Shown piece by piece: positions 8,174 to 16,710 of a DNA stretch of 40,627 nt. Each line of letters starts with the position of its first letter. Positions within the stretch are counted from its first letter, which is position 1. The notes beneath the pieces were generated by a model. It did no database searches. It was not told the DNA's origin and saw nothing but the letters and a program-made list of their open reading frames with translations. The stretch is from Burkholderiales bacterium (GTDB lineage Bacteria > Pseudomonadota > Gammaproteobacteria > Burkholderiales > Burkholderiaceae_D), in contig CANJOT010000007.1 of NCBI GenBank assembly GCA_947475815.1, positions 1-40,627 of the forward strand. The letters run 5' to 3'. The position numbers and the translations under genes were made by a program.

Positions 8174-8895
8174 GGTGCGCTGCCCTCCCGCTTGATCAGG
8201 CCGGGAATGTGCATGCGTTTTTCAACCCAGTTCATGAACACGATCACGAGCACGGTGGTCATCATGTAGGTCAGTGATGCCACCGAGTAGGCTTCGATGC
8301 CGCGGAAGGACCAGGCTTCGATCTTGCGCGTGGTAGCGGTGATTTCCATGACGCCGATGGTCATCGCCAGAGCGGTGTTTTTGAAGGTGGTAAGGAACTC
8401 GGATGTAATGGCCGGAATGACGATGCGCAGGGCATAGGGAATCACCACATAACGGTACATCTGCACCGTCGTCAGGCCGGTGGACAGGGCCGCCTTGAAT
8501 TGCCCGGCGGGAATGGCGCCGATGGCGGAACGGATCTGCTCGGCCACGCGCGAGGCGGTATAAAACGAGATGCCGACGACTGCCGTCCAGTAGGGCACGT
8601 ATTCAAGCCGGTTCCACCACATACCCACATCTTCGGGCAGCAGTTGCGGAATGACATACAGCCAAATGAACAGTTGCACCAGCAGCGGAATGTTGCGAAA
8701 CACCTCCACATACGCGCCGCCAATGAAACGCAACACGCGCGAGTTGCTGACCCGGAACACCCCGATGAGAATGCCCAGACCGAGCGCAATGCACCAGGAC
8801 AATAGCGCCAGATGAAAGGTGGTCAGGATGCCATCAACAATCCATTGGGCATAAGGCGCCTTGACCAGCATGCCCCAATTGAATTCGTACCGCAT
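8170..8895 (-). CDS. Polar amino-acid ABC transporter permease (GltJ-like)
   Basis: Second membrane subunit of the amino-acid importer, 241 residues. Landmarks are VEVFRNIPLLVQLFIWLYVIPQLLP and the EAA loop AALSTGLTTVQMYRYVVIPYALRIVIPAITSEFLTTFKNTALA, both typical of GltJ-like permeases, which are a little longer than their GltK partners. Its start codon follows immediately after the aminotransferase stop and its end overlaps the next permease by four bases. The likely substrate class is a polar amino acid such as glutamate or aspartate, inferred from the subfamily only. Confidence 0.93.
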   Translation of the reverse strand: MRYEFNWGMLVKAPYAQWIVDGILTTFHLALLSWCIALGLGILIGVFRVSNSRVLRFIGGAYVEVFRNIPLLVQLFIWLYVIPQLLPEDVGMWWNRLEYVPYWTAVVGISFYTASRVAEQIRSAIGAIPAGQFKAALSTGLTTVQMYRYVVIPYALRIVIPAITSEFLTTFKNTALAMTIGVMEITATTRKIEAWSFRGIEAYSVASLTYMMTTVLVIVFMNWVEKRMHIPGLIKREGSAP

Positions 8896-10086
8896 TCAAG
8901 CCCGCAGCGACTTGAGAAACACCTGAAGTTTTTGCAACCCTTCGTTGATATCGGCCACCGGCGCATTGAAAACAAAGCGCATATGGTTTTCACCCTTATT
9001 GCCGAAGGCGGATCCGGGCTGGCCGGACACCTGTACCTCGGTCATCAGCCGTTTGCTCAACTCTTCGGAGTTGATGCCAAAGCCGGTGAATTTCGGGAAG
9101 GCAAAATAGGCACCACGCGGCACCACGCAACTCACGCCCTTGATGGCCTTGAGGCCGGTCATGAAGGCATCACGCTGGTCCTGGTAGCTTTTCACCAGAT
9201 CGGCGATGGTGAACCTGCCCTGCGCCAGCGTGCCATCCAGCGCCGCTGCGCCGCCCGCCTGGGCAAAGGAAGTGACACACGAAAATGAATGCGAGGCGAT
9301 CAGCTGGATTTTTTCGCTGACCGCCGGGGGCGCAATAATCCAGCCGACCCGCCAGCCAAACATGTTGTAGGTCTTGCTGGCCGTCTGGATGGTGATGGTG
9401 CGCTCGCGCATGCCTGCGAGCGTGGCAATGCTGACATGCGGCACACCGTCAAACAGGAAGTGCTCGTAAGCCTCATCCATGATGACGTACAGGTCACGCT
9501 CGATCACGACCTGGGCGATGGCTTCGAGATCGGCGCGGTCGAACACGCGGCCGGTAGGATTGTGCGGGTTACAGAGGATCAGCGCCCGCGTGCGCGCATT
9601 GATGCGCTTGCGCAGGTTATCCATGTTGAAGCGGAAACCGTCACGCTCGACCAGCGCCAGGGGCACGGGTTTGGCGCCGGCGATCCGCACCATCGGTTCA
9701 AAGGCAAACCAGCCGGGATCTTCGACCAGCACTTCATCGCCGGCATCCACCAGAGCCAGCAAGGCCGTCAGGATGCCCTGCTTGCCGCCCGGGGTGACGG
9801 TGATTTCCGTGTCCGCATCAACCGTCATGGCGTTTTCACGCAACAGCTTGCGTGCAATCGCCTGACGAAATTCCGGCAGTCCGCGCGAATCCGCATACAG
9901 CGAGGCAGCGGGCGTTTCCAGAAAACGCATCGCTGCCTGCTTGATGTGCTCCGGCGTGTCGTACTTGGTGCCGAAGTCGTGCACCTTGACACCCTGCTCG
10001 CGCAACTCCCTGATCCGGCGCATCGAAGCCATCGACGTCGAATAACGCAGCTTTTCAACGCGTTTGGCAAATGGTTTATTGGGCAT
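8896..10086 (-). CDS. Class I/II PLP-dependent aminotransferase
   Basis: Pyridoxal-phosphate enzyme of 396 residues of the aspartate-aminotransferase-like fold type I group. Visible signatures are the TPGGKQGI cofactor-phosphate loop, ILCNPHNPTGRVF (Asn contacting PLP), the YVIMDEAYEH segment (Asp to the pyridine nitrogen) and the Schiff-base Lys in TASKTYNMFGWRVGW, followed by Arg residues for the substrate carboxylate. Such enzymes move an amino group from an amino acid to a 2-oxo acid. The gene is placed inside an amino-acid transporter operon, between the receptor (41 bases before) and the first permease (no gap after), so it very likely acts on the imported compound. The exact amino acid cannot be told from the sequence. 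Confidence 0.93.
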   Translation of the reverse strand: MPNKPFAKRVEKLRYSTSMASMRRIRELREQGVKVHDFGTKYDTPEHIKQAAMRFLETPAASLYADSRGLPEFRQAIARKLLRENAMTVDADTEITVTPGGKQGILTALLALVDAGDEVLVEDPGWFAFEPMVRIAGAKPVPLALVERDGFRFNMDNLRKRINARTRALILCNPHNPTGRVFDRADLEAIAQVVIERDLYVIMDEAYEHFLFDGVPHVSIATLAGMRERTITIQTASKTYNMFGWRVGWIIAPPAVSEKIQLIASHSFSCVTSFAQAGGAAALDGTLAQGRFTIADLVKSYQDQRDAFMTGLKAIKGVSCVVPRGAYFAFPKFTGFGINSEELSKRLMTEVQVSGQPGSAFGNKGENHMRFVFNAPVADINEGLQKLQVFLKSLRA

Positions 10087-10127
10087 CGTCGCGACCAGGG
10101 AGTATGGGACAGGAATGGTTAGTTGAA

Positions 10128-11051
10128 CTAGGTCTTGCTGAGCCAGTTATCAATCCCCAGCGGGCATTGATTGTGCAGGATCGTTTTGGTCATCGCGTTC
10201 TGCGGCAGGGGGAAGCCAGCCTTGGGCGTCTTGCCAGCAAACCACGAGTCATACAGCTTGTCGTACTCGCCCGATTCAATGAAATAGCACAGGGCATGGT
10301 TGACCATATGGCGCCATTTCGAATCGTTCTGCGGCAGGATGATGCCACTCAGCGTGCAGAACACATCCGGGCCATGGACCGTCCACTCAGAAGGTTTTTG
10401 CGCCTTGGCCGCCAGAGCCAGCAGTGCCGAGTCGAGCGTGATGTGCACGTCGGTACGCTTTTGCTCGAGCGCCAGGAAACCGACCGCGTGGGTCGGGAAG
10501 GCGATCACCTGCGGCGCAGGCTTGACCTTGCCGCTGGTGCCCAGTTCGGTGACAAACTTCTGCTCCACGCTGCCGTTGGTCACGCCGACACGCTTGCCGG
10601 CCAGATCCTTGATTTCACGGATCGGCATGCTCTTGCGGTTGAGCATCTTGACGCAGGCGGTGTTGTTGATCAGCGAGAAGTCGACCACCTGCTCGCGTTC
10701 AACCGTGATGCCAGTCGTGCCCAGTACCCAGTCGAGCGAGCCGTTGACGATCAGCGGGATGCGCGTTTCCGGCGTGACCTTGCGGAATTCGAGGGCGATC
10801 TTGATGCCCATTTTCCGCTCGATCAGAGCGTGCAGCGCCTTGCTCAGATCAACCGACCAACCTACCAGTTCACCCTTTTCATCGACATAGCCATAGGGCG
10901 CTGTACCTTCCTGGGCGCCGACGATGAGTTTCTTTTCCTGCAGAACCTTGTCATATTTGCTTGAATTCTGCGCCAGCGCCACGCCTGCGAAGGCCACTGA
11001 CAAGCCGAACCCGGCACAAACGACGTTCTTCAATAAATGGCGTATCTTCAT
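10128..11051 (-). CDS. Polar amino-acid ABC transporter substrate-binding protein (GltI-like)
   Basis: Periplasmic receptor of SBP family 3, 307 residues from the ATG at 11051. The ORF track uses a GTG nine bases earlier, but GGAG lies eight bases before the ATG and overlaps the GTG, so the ATG is preferred. A signal peptide (KNVVCAGFGLSVAFAGVALAQ) is followed by KYDKVLQEKKLIVGAQEGTAPYGYVDEKGELVGWSVDL, the ligand-binding start of GltI-like proteins, and by LDWVLGTTGITVEREQVVDFSL. It is the first gene of the transporter-aminotransferase operon and is divergent from a LysR gene 221 bases away, the usual arrangement for a regulator and its target. Confidence 0.92.
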   Translation of the reverse strand: MKIRHLLKNVVCAGFGLSVAFAGVALAQNSSKYDKVLQEKKLIVGAQEGTAPYGYVDEKGELVGWSVDLSKALHALIERKMGIKIALEFRKVTPETRIPLIVNGSLDWVLGTTGITVEREQVVDFSLINNTACVKMLNRKSMPIREIKDLAGKRVGVTNGSVEQKFVTELGTSGKVKPAPQVIAFPTHAVGFLALEQKRTDVHITLDSALLALAAKAQKPSEWTVHGPDVFCTLSGIILPQNDSKWRHMVNHALCYFIESGEYDKLYDSWFAGKTPKAGFPLPQNAMTKTILHNQCPLGIDNWLSKT

Positions 11052-11110
11052 GGGGGCCACTCCAAGGTGATAATTCAGTCAAGCCTGCAGTTTAAGATCG
11101 TGGATTCCAG

Positions 11111-11149
11111 ATCGGACGATATTCAATGAGGCCACGCAGATCGTCCAAT
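11111..11149. promoter_or_regulatory. Interrupted inverted repeat, candidate LysR operator
   Basis: ATCGGACGAT and ATCGTCCAAT match in inverted orientation at nine of ten positions, 19 bases apart, in the space between the amino-acid transporter operon and the divergent LysR gene. LysR-type regulators usually bind such sites between themselves and their target. The assignment rests on position and symmetry only. Confidence 0.45.
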
Positions 11150-11272
11150 CGTAAATTTAAATCCGGTACATCATTTTTTTTTATCCCGCCAGACAGCCCG
11201 CGTCGCAGGCTTAGCACAATATCTACCGGATCTGGCATAAGAGCAAGATCCGCTCAGGATTGAAATCAATAT

Positions 11273-12178
11273 ATGATCAATTTTCGAAATCTGGAAACCT
11301 TCGTATGGGTAGCCCAAACCGGCAAATTCAACCTCGCCGCGGAAAAGCTCAACACTACCCAGCCCGCCATCTCGGCGCGCATCGCGCTGCTCGAGAACAA
11401 TCTGGGCGTGCGGCTGTTTGACCGCACGCCGCGCCACGCCGAACTCACCGCGGCCGGCCTGAAGCTGTTGGCCTACGCGGAAAAAATGCTGGCGCTGCGC
11501 GGTGAGATCGAGCAGGCCTTCGGCAATCCTTCGGCCATGAACGGCATTCTGCGCCTTGGCGTCCCCGAAACCATCGTGCATACCTGGCTGACACCGCTGG
11601 TGGAACACATTGCCGTCGAGTATCCCGAGGTTACCCTCGATATCGAGATCGATTCGACGCCCAATCTGTACCGCGCCCTGCTCAATGAGAAGCTTGACGT
11701 CGCCTTCCTCTACCAGCCCGGCTCGGCCGAGGAGGTGCACTGCGAGCCCCTGTGTTCCTACCAGCTTGGCTGGTTTGCCAATCCCGACCTGCCCCTGCCC
11801 GACGCACGCATCCAGGTCGAAGCCATGACGGCCTGGCCGGTCATTACCTTCCGGCGCGGTTCGCCCTCCTACGTTGCAGTGCGGCAGTTGTTCGACCGTC
11901 TGGGGCTGAGTCAGGGACGGATCTTTGGCAGCTCGGCCATCGCGGCCATCATCCACATGACCCTGAGCGGCATTGGGGTATGCGTGCTGCCCCGCGTCGT
12001 GGTACAGCACGAACTGCAGGAGAAAAAGCTGCGCCAGCTCGACGTTGACTGCGCGCTGCCGACGCTTGATTTTTTTGTCTGTCATCGCACCAAGGCGGCC
12101 AATCCGCTCAACCGGATCGTCAGCGACATCGCCATCGGCATCGCCAGAAGCTACCAGGAACAAACCCTCGAAACATAA
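11273..12178 (+). CDS. LysR-family transcriptional regulator (1)
   Basis: Typical LysR-type regulator of 301 residues. The winged helix-turn-helix occupies about residues 1-60 (FRNLETFVWVAQTGKFNLAAEKLN, then TTQPAISARIALLENNLGVRLFDRTPR), and the rest is the periplasmic-binding-protein-like effector domain. These proteins commonly activate a divergent operon when a small molecule binds. Here the divergent operon is the amino-acid transporter plus aminotransferase, and hyuA starts 95 bases downstream on the same strand, so the regulator may link both sets. The inverted repeat at 11111-11149 is a candidate binding site. The inducer is unknown. Confidence 0.93.
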   Translation: MINFRNLETFVWVAQTGKFNLAAEKLNTTQPAISARIALLENNLGVRLFDRTPRHAELTAAGLKLLAYAEKMLALRGEIEQAFGNPSAMNGILRLGVPETIVHTWLTPLVEHIAVEYPEVTLDIEIDSTPNLYRALLNEKLDVAFLYQPGSAEEVHCEPLCSYQLGWFANPDLPLPDARIQVEAMTAWPVITFRRGSPSYVAVRQLFDRLGLSQGRIFGSSAIAAIIHMTLSGIGVCVLPRVVVQHELQEKKLRQLDVDCALPTLDFFVCHRTKAANPLNRIVSDIAIGIARSYQEQTLET

Positions 12179-12273
12179 AAACTTTTAATCATCGATATTC
12201 AAAAGAAAGATTGGACACCCTCCCCCGGGCGCCCGCAGACTGAGGGCTTATCGTCCACTTTCAGGGTTTCGAG

Positions 12274-14430
12274 ATGCCTGCTGTTCCCAACACGACACCG
12301 CTGAGCCGGGTTTCTTACCGGGTCGGCATCGACATCGGCGGGACGTTTACCGACATCGTCGCCACCGGCTCCGATGGTCAGGTGTTTGTGCGCAAGACCT
12401 CGTCAACGCCGGACGACTACAGCGTCGGCAGCGCGCGCGGCGTGCAGGAACTGCTTTCCGAAGAGGGCATCCATGCCGACCAGGTCGATGTGGTGGTGCA
12501 TGCCACCACCATGGCCACCAATGCCGTGCTCGAGGCCAAGGGTGCGCGCACCGGGCTGATTACCACGGCCGGCTTTCGCGACGTGCTCGAGTTCCGGCGC
12601 GTGCGCGTGCCCGACCTGTACAACCTCGATTACGTCAAACCCAAACCTTTGGTGCCGCGTCAACTGCGCCTTGAGGTGCTCGAGCGCATGGGGCCGCTCG
12701 GTGAAATCCGTGTCGCCCTTGACGAAACCTCGGTGCGCATCGCGGCCGAACGACTCCGACAGCTGCGCGTCGAGGCCGTGGCAATCTGCCTGCTGCATTC
12801 CTATGCCAACCCGGCGCACGAACAGCGCGTCAAGCAGATCGTCGATGAGATTTTGGGCGGCTCGGTGTTCGTCACCTGCTCGCACGAAATCTTGCCCGAA
12901 ATCCGCGAGTACGAGCGCACCAGCACGACCGTGGTGAATGCGTATCTCGGCCCGGTGATGAACAACTACCTGCAGGTCCTGACACAGCGCCTCGCGGCAT
13001 TGGGCATCAACAAGTCGCTGCATGTCATGACCTCGGGCGGCGGGCAGATGAGCGTGCGCGCCGCCATGACCAAACCAGCCTACCTGGTGGAATCCGGCCC
13101 GGCCGCCGGCGTGATCGCCGCGGCTCGCGTGGCCAAGCGACTCGACCTGCTTAACATCATCACTCTCGACATGGGCGGCACCACCGCGAAAACCGCGATT
13201 GTTGAAAACGCCGAGCCGGCCAAAACCAGTGAGTTCGAGATCGGCGCGGGTATCAATCTGTCGAGCAAACTGGTGACCGGTGCCGGATATGCCATCAAGC
13301 TACCGTTCATCGATGTCTCGGAAATCGGTGCCGGCGGCGGCAGCCACATCTGGTTTGACAAGGGTGGTGCCCTCAAGGTGGGTCCGCGCAGCGCCGGCTC
13401 CGAGCCGGGTCCGATCTGTTATGGCCGTGGCGGTACGCAGGTGACCGTGACCGATGCGCTGCTGGCGCTCGGGTATATCAATCCGGACTATCTGGTCGGT
13501 GGCGCGCTCAAGCTCTCGTCAGGTGATGCGCTGGCGGGCGTGATGCAACAACTGGCCGAACCGATGTCCAAGACCTTGCACGAAGCAGCGCATGGCGCGT
13601 TGACGGTGGCGGTGGCCAACATGGTACGCGCGGTCAAGTCGGTTTCGACCTACCGCGGCCGTGATCCGCGCGAATACACGTTGATCGCCTTTGGCGGCAA
13701 CGGCCCGATCGTCGCCGCCGCCATTGCCCGCGAACTGGCCATGACGCGCGTGCTGGTCCCGCCGCACTCCGGCGTGCTCAGCGCGCACGGACTGCTGGTC
13801 GCCGACCACGAACAGGAACTGGTGCGTTCCTTCCCCGGTCGCATGAGTGAACTGACGGCGCACCAACTCAGCGAGGCGTATGAACGCCTCGTCCTTGAAG
13901 GACGGCAGGCCCTGATGGACGAAGGCTTTGACGAGGGCTTGATTCAAATCGAACGCCATGCTGACTTGCGCTATGTCGGTCAGGCCTTTGAGCTGACGGT
14001 GCCTGTGAAGGGAAGCACTGCGGGAAGCACCGCAGGAAGCACCGCGGGAAGCACAACGCCGGACCTGAACAATATCACCCAGGCCTTCCATCAGGAACAC
14101 CTGCGCACCTATGCGCACATGGCGGAGAGCGAACCGGTGGAACTCGTCAACATCCGCGTCCTTGCCCGGGTCCCTACCGCCCCACTGGCGACCAAGGGCC
14201 CTGAAAGCCGGACCGCCCCTGTTCTTGTCGAAGCCGGCGCGCGCGACGTCTACTTCGGCCCTGTCTTTGGCACCTGCAGCACGGCGATCCTCAAACGCGG
14301 CCATCTGCGCGGCGTCTGGCGCCAAGGCCCGCTGATCATCGAAGAATACGACTCCACCTGCGTGGTGCCGCCGGATGCGCAGGCCACGGTCGACGACGGC
14401 AACAACATCATCATTTCCCTGAACGGCTGA
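12274..14430 (+). CDS. Hydantoinase/oxoprolinase subunit A (HyuA-like)
   Basis: ATP-dependent amidohydrolase subunit of 718 residues. The N-terminal Hydant_A_N domain has the phosphate-binding motif YRVGIDIGGTFTDIV; the central hydantoinase A domain carries LDMGGTTAK, SEIGAGGGSHIWFD, SAGSEPGPICYGRGG and YRGRDPREYTLIAFGGNGP, all family hallmarks. With HyuB it forms an enzyme that opens cyclic amides such as hydantoins or 5-oxoproline, or in the related acetone and acetophenone carboxylases activates a ketone. Those carboxylases need extra subunits that are absent here. Residues about 580-594 contain a low-complexity insertion, three and three-quarter copies of Gly-Ser-Thr-Ala encoded by a 12-bp tandem repeat. 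The start has only a weak AGGG upstream. hyuB follows after two bases. Confidence 0.92.
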   Translation: MPAVPNTTPLSRVSYRVGIDIGGTFTDIVATGSDGQVFVRKTSSTPDDYSVGSARGVQELLSEEGIHADQVDVVVHATTMATNAVLEAKGARTGLITTAGFRDVLEFRRVRVPDLYNLDYVKPKPLVPRQLRLEVLERMGPLGEIRVALDETSVRIAAERLRQLRVEAVAICLLHSYANPAHEQRVKQIVDEILGGSVFVTCSHEILPEIREYERTSTTVVNAYLGPVMNNYLQVLTQRLAALGINKSLHVMTSGGGQMSVRAAMTKPAYLVESGPAAGVIAAARVAKRLDLLNIITLDMGGTTAKTAIVENAEPAKTSEFEIGAGINLSSKLVTGAGYAIKLPFIDVSEIGAGGGSHIWFDKGGALKVGPRSAGSEPGPICYGRGGTQVTVTDALLALGYINPDYLVGGALKLSSGDALAGVMQQLAEPMSKTLHEAAHGALTVAVANMVRAVKSVSTYRGRDPREYTLIAFGGNGPIVAAAIARELAMTRVLVPPHSGVLSAHGLLVADHEQELVRSFPGRMSELTAHQLSEAYERLVLEGRQALMDEGFDEGLIQIERHADLRYVGQAFELTVPVKGSTAGSTAGSTAGSTTPDLNNITQAFHQEHLRTYAHMAESEPVELVNIRVLARVPTAPLATKGPESRTAPVLVEAGARDVYFGPVFGTCSTAILKRGHLRGVWRQGPLIIEEYDSTCVVPPDAQATVDDGNNIIISLNG
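14011..14055 (+). repeat. 12-bp in-frame tandem repeat inside hyuA
   Basis: GGAAGCACTGCG, GGAAGCACCGCA, GGAAGCACCGCG and a partial GGAAGCACA follow one another, encoding GSTA repeats. The copies differ only at one or two positions. A flexible linker-like insertion with an expandable repeat is expected at the protein level. Confidence 0.93.
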
Positions 14431-14432
14431 CC

Positions 14433-16256
14433 ATGAGCACACCAATCTCCCAGGGCATGGCTGCCGGCATCGACCCGATCACCCTTGAAGTGATCCAGAA
14501 TGCCCTCGGCTCGATTGCCGACGAACTGGCGCTGGTCATCATGCGCTCGGCCTATTCGAACATCGTGCGCGATTCGATGGATTACTCCACCGCGGTGTGT
14601 GACCACACCGGGCGCATCATCGCCCAAGGTCTGACCACGCCGGTGCATCTGGGCTCGTTCCCGGAAGCCATGCGCAGCCTGATCCGTCAGTATGGCGGCA
14701 ACATGCAGGCCGGTGATGTGTTCATCTTCAACGATCCTTACGGCTCGGGCGGCATGCATCTGCCCGACTTCTACGTCATCAAACCCATCTTTATTGAGGG
14801 TGTCGTGGAGGGTTATGTGGCGACCCTGGCGCATCAGGCCGACGTTGGCGGCATCGCCCCCGGCGGCATGGCCGTTTATGCGGCCGAGGTTTATCAGGAA
14901 GGCCTGCGCATTCCTACCCTCAAGCTGTACGAAGCGGGTCGGCTCAATGAAGCTATCTTCAGGCTGATTGAAAAGAACTCCCGCCAGCCGGTAGAAGTAC
15001 TGGGCGATATCCGCGCACAGCTGGCCGCCTGCGGCAATGGCGAGAAGGGTCTGCTTGGTCTGATCAACCGCTACGGCACGGCCGAGTTTCGCCGTTATAC
15101 CGAAGAGTTGCACGACTATGCCGAGCGCCTGATCCGCGCGGAAATCCGCGCCTTGCCCGACGGCATTTACGAGTATGAAGACTTCTTTGATGGTCTGGGG
15201 GAACAGCCCGAACCCATCCGCTTCAAGGTGACGCTGAAAATTGAAGGCGACCAGATTCACATTGACTGGACCGGCACTTCAAAACAGGTCAAGGCGGCCA
15301 TCAATGGCCCCATGCCGACCACCTACGCCATGGGTTATCTGGCGGTGCGCTGCGCGCTCGGCACGGCCATTCCCAGTTGCGAAGGTTACATGCGTGCCAT
15401 CACGGTGACGGCGCCCAAGGGCTCGATCGTCAACCCCGATGAGCCGGCGGCCTGCGGCGCGCGCGGCGTGATCTGTTTTCGCATGTACGACACCATCCTT
15501 GGCGCCTTCTCGAAAATTCTGCCACACCGTATCCCCGGGGCCAATGAAGGCGGCTCTTCCGCGCCACATATTTCCGGGCGCCGTGCCGGCAACAACAAGC
15601 CGTTTCTGGTGTCGGGCGGACTGATGGGCTGCTGGGGTGGCAGTGCAGCACGCGATGGACAGGAGGGCATTTCCAATCCGGCCGCCAATCTGGGCAACAC
15701 ACCGATCGAACTGCTCGAGTCGCGCCATCCGGTGGAAGTCACCTGTTACGCCTTTGTGCAAAATTCGGGCGGACCCGGCAAACATCGCGGCGGGGTGGCA
15801 CTGAAACGCGGCTACCGCCTGCTCGAAAAAGAAGCCGAGCTGATCATGCGCTCCGACCGGCGCGACGTATTGCCCTACGGCCTGTCCGGCGGCATGCCCG
15901 GCACGCCCTCATGGAACCTGATCAACCCGGGCGCCGATCAGGTCATCCTGCCGACCTGCCCGATGAAAAGCACGCCGCTGCTTCAGGGTGATGAGTTCCT
16001 GCACATCCAGGCGGGCGCGGGTGGGTTTGGCGAACAACTCGAACGCGATCCGGACAAGGTCTTGATCGATGTGATCAACGAATTGATGACGGTCGACTAT
16101 GCCGCCGATGTGTACGGCGTGGTCATCCAAGGCGAGACGGTTGACCTGAGCGCCACGGCCCATCTGCGTGAACAGCTCGCCCAGAGCGGTTCCTGCCGGA
16201 GCGCATACCTGAGCCACTTCTACCGCTCGGTTGGCATCAAGCCAAAGCGGCAATAA
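14433..16256 (+). CDS. Hydantoinase/oxoprolinase subunit B (HyuB-like)
   Basis: Partner subunit of 607 residues, family hydantoinase B. Recognisable stretches are DPITLEVIQNALGSIADELALVIMRSAYSNIVRDSMDYSTAVCD near the N-terminus, FIFNDPYGSGGMHLPDF, ATLAHQADVGGIAPGGM, and late GGPGKHRGGVALKRGYRLLE and SDRRDVLPYGLSGGMPGTPS. These are seen in HyuB and in the catalytic side of related acetone-type carboxylases. The gene starts two bases after the hyuA stop, so the two subunits are made together. With the LysR gene upstream and the transporter operon divergent, a role in using a cyclic amide that yields an amino acid is reasonable but unproven. Confidence 0.93.
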   Translation: MSTPISQGMAAGIDPITLEVIQNALGSIADELALVIMRSAYSNIVRDSMDYSTAVCDHTGRIIAQGLTTPVHLGSFPEAMRSLIRQYGGNMQAGDVFIFNDPYGSGGMHLPDFYVIKPIFIEGVVEGYVATLAHQADVGGIAPGGMAVYAAEVYQEGLRIPTLKLYEAGRLNEAIFRLIEKNSRQPVEVLGDIRAQLAACGNGEKGLLGLINRYGTAEFRRYTEELHDYAERLIRAEIRALPDGIYEYEDFFDGLGEQPEPIRFKVTLKIEGDQIHIDWTGTSKQVKAAINGPMPTTYAMGYLAVRCALGTAIPSCEGYMRAITVTAPKGSIVNPDEPAACGARGVICFRMYDTILGAFSKILPHRIPGANEGGSSAPHISGRRAGNNKPFLVSGGLMGCWGGSAARDGQEGISNPAANLGNTPIELLESRHPVEVTCYAFVQNSGGPGKHRGGVALKRGYRLLEKEAELIMRSDRRDVLPYGLSGGMPGTPSWNLINPGADQVILPTCPMKSTPLLQGDEFLHIQAGAGGFGEQLERDPDKVLIDVINELMTVDYAADVYGVVIQGETVDLSATAHLREQLAQSGSCRSAYLSHFYRSVGIKPKRQ

Positions 16257-16279
16257 GCTGGGGCAGCAGCACTAGCAAA

Positions 16280-16313
16280 CCGCGTGGGCGCGCCATCAGG
16301 GCAACCCGCGCGG
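16280..16313. terminator. Hairpin between convergent hyuB and lysine-rich gene
   Basis: CCGCGTGGG and CCCGCGCGG can pair over nine bases with one G-U wobble around a 16-nt loop. It lies just after hyuB and before the end of the minus-strand small gene. No U-run follows, so the terminator role is tentative. Confidence 0.3.
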
Positions 16314-16334
16314 ACTGAAACGACAGGCCGGCAA

Positions 16335-16451
16335 TTAGGGACCCTGACGTTTCGAGGCTTGCTTCTTGGCATCCTTCACCGCCTTTTTTTCCTTCGGCGT
16401 TTTGACGGGGGCTTTCTTTTCGGTTTTTTTGCTGTCGCGTGCTTTGGTCAT
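16335..16451 (-). CDS. 38-residue lysine-rich basic protein
   Basis: The ORF track gives 79 residues, but the ATG at 16451 is preceded by AAAGAGAAATC and opens a compact, highly basic chain (start MTKARDSKKTEKKAPVK), with 13 Lys and 2 Arg in 38 residues and no hydrophobic core. The 41 upstream residues are of quite different composition and probably not translated. Similar small Lys-rich proteins with PKEKKA-type repeats occur in proteobacteria as hypothetical proteins; I cannot name a family. Nucleic-acid or ribosome binding would suit the charge but is speculation. It is divergent from the YgaP-type membrane protein gene. Confidence 0.55.
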   Translation of the reverse strand: MTKARDSKKTEKKAPVKTPKEKKAVKDAKKQASKRQGP

Positions 16452-16587
16452 GATTTCTCTTTTTGGGAATGTTGTGGTCAACCCGCATAGTATGACCCTT
16501 TCCCTGAAATTGCCCCTGGCGGCCATATTTGCCATCGCGCCAGCCGCCATGATTGACGTCAGGAACGTCATCAATGAATTGTTACGG

Positions 16588-16616
16588 TTGACACAAAATT
16601 ACGTCTTTGATACATG
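16588..16616 (+). promoter_or_regulatory. Candidate sigma-70 promoter for the YgaP-type gene
   Basis: A perfect -35 box TTGACA is followed after 17 bases by TACATG, a weak -10 match. It lies about 95 bases before the start codon at 16711, in the 259-base space between the two divergent genes. Confidence 0.35.
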
Positions 16617-16710
16617 AATTTGTGGCCTGCTTGACGAGTATATTGAATCAGGACGTTTTTTCGCTGCACCCGATCCCTCGATTCAATACAACACGAAGCA
16701 GGTGATAAAA

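Noticed and set aside
11171-12163. 330-residue minus-strand ORF opposite the LysR gene
   Set aside because: Antisense to a clear LysR protein, with no recognisable domain.
14011-14055. Tandem repeats as a CRISPR array
   Set aside because: The 12-bp units have no spacers and are in frame inside hyuA; no CRISPR-like array is seen anywhere in the window.
13519-14445. 308-residue minus-strand ORF opposite hyuA
   Set aside because: Antisense shadow of a well-recognised hydantoinase gene.
12274-16256. HyuAB as an acetone or acetophenone carboxylase
   Set aside because: No additional carboxylase subunit genes accompany the pair, so hydantoinase/oxoprolinase type is the safer call.
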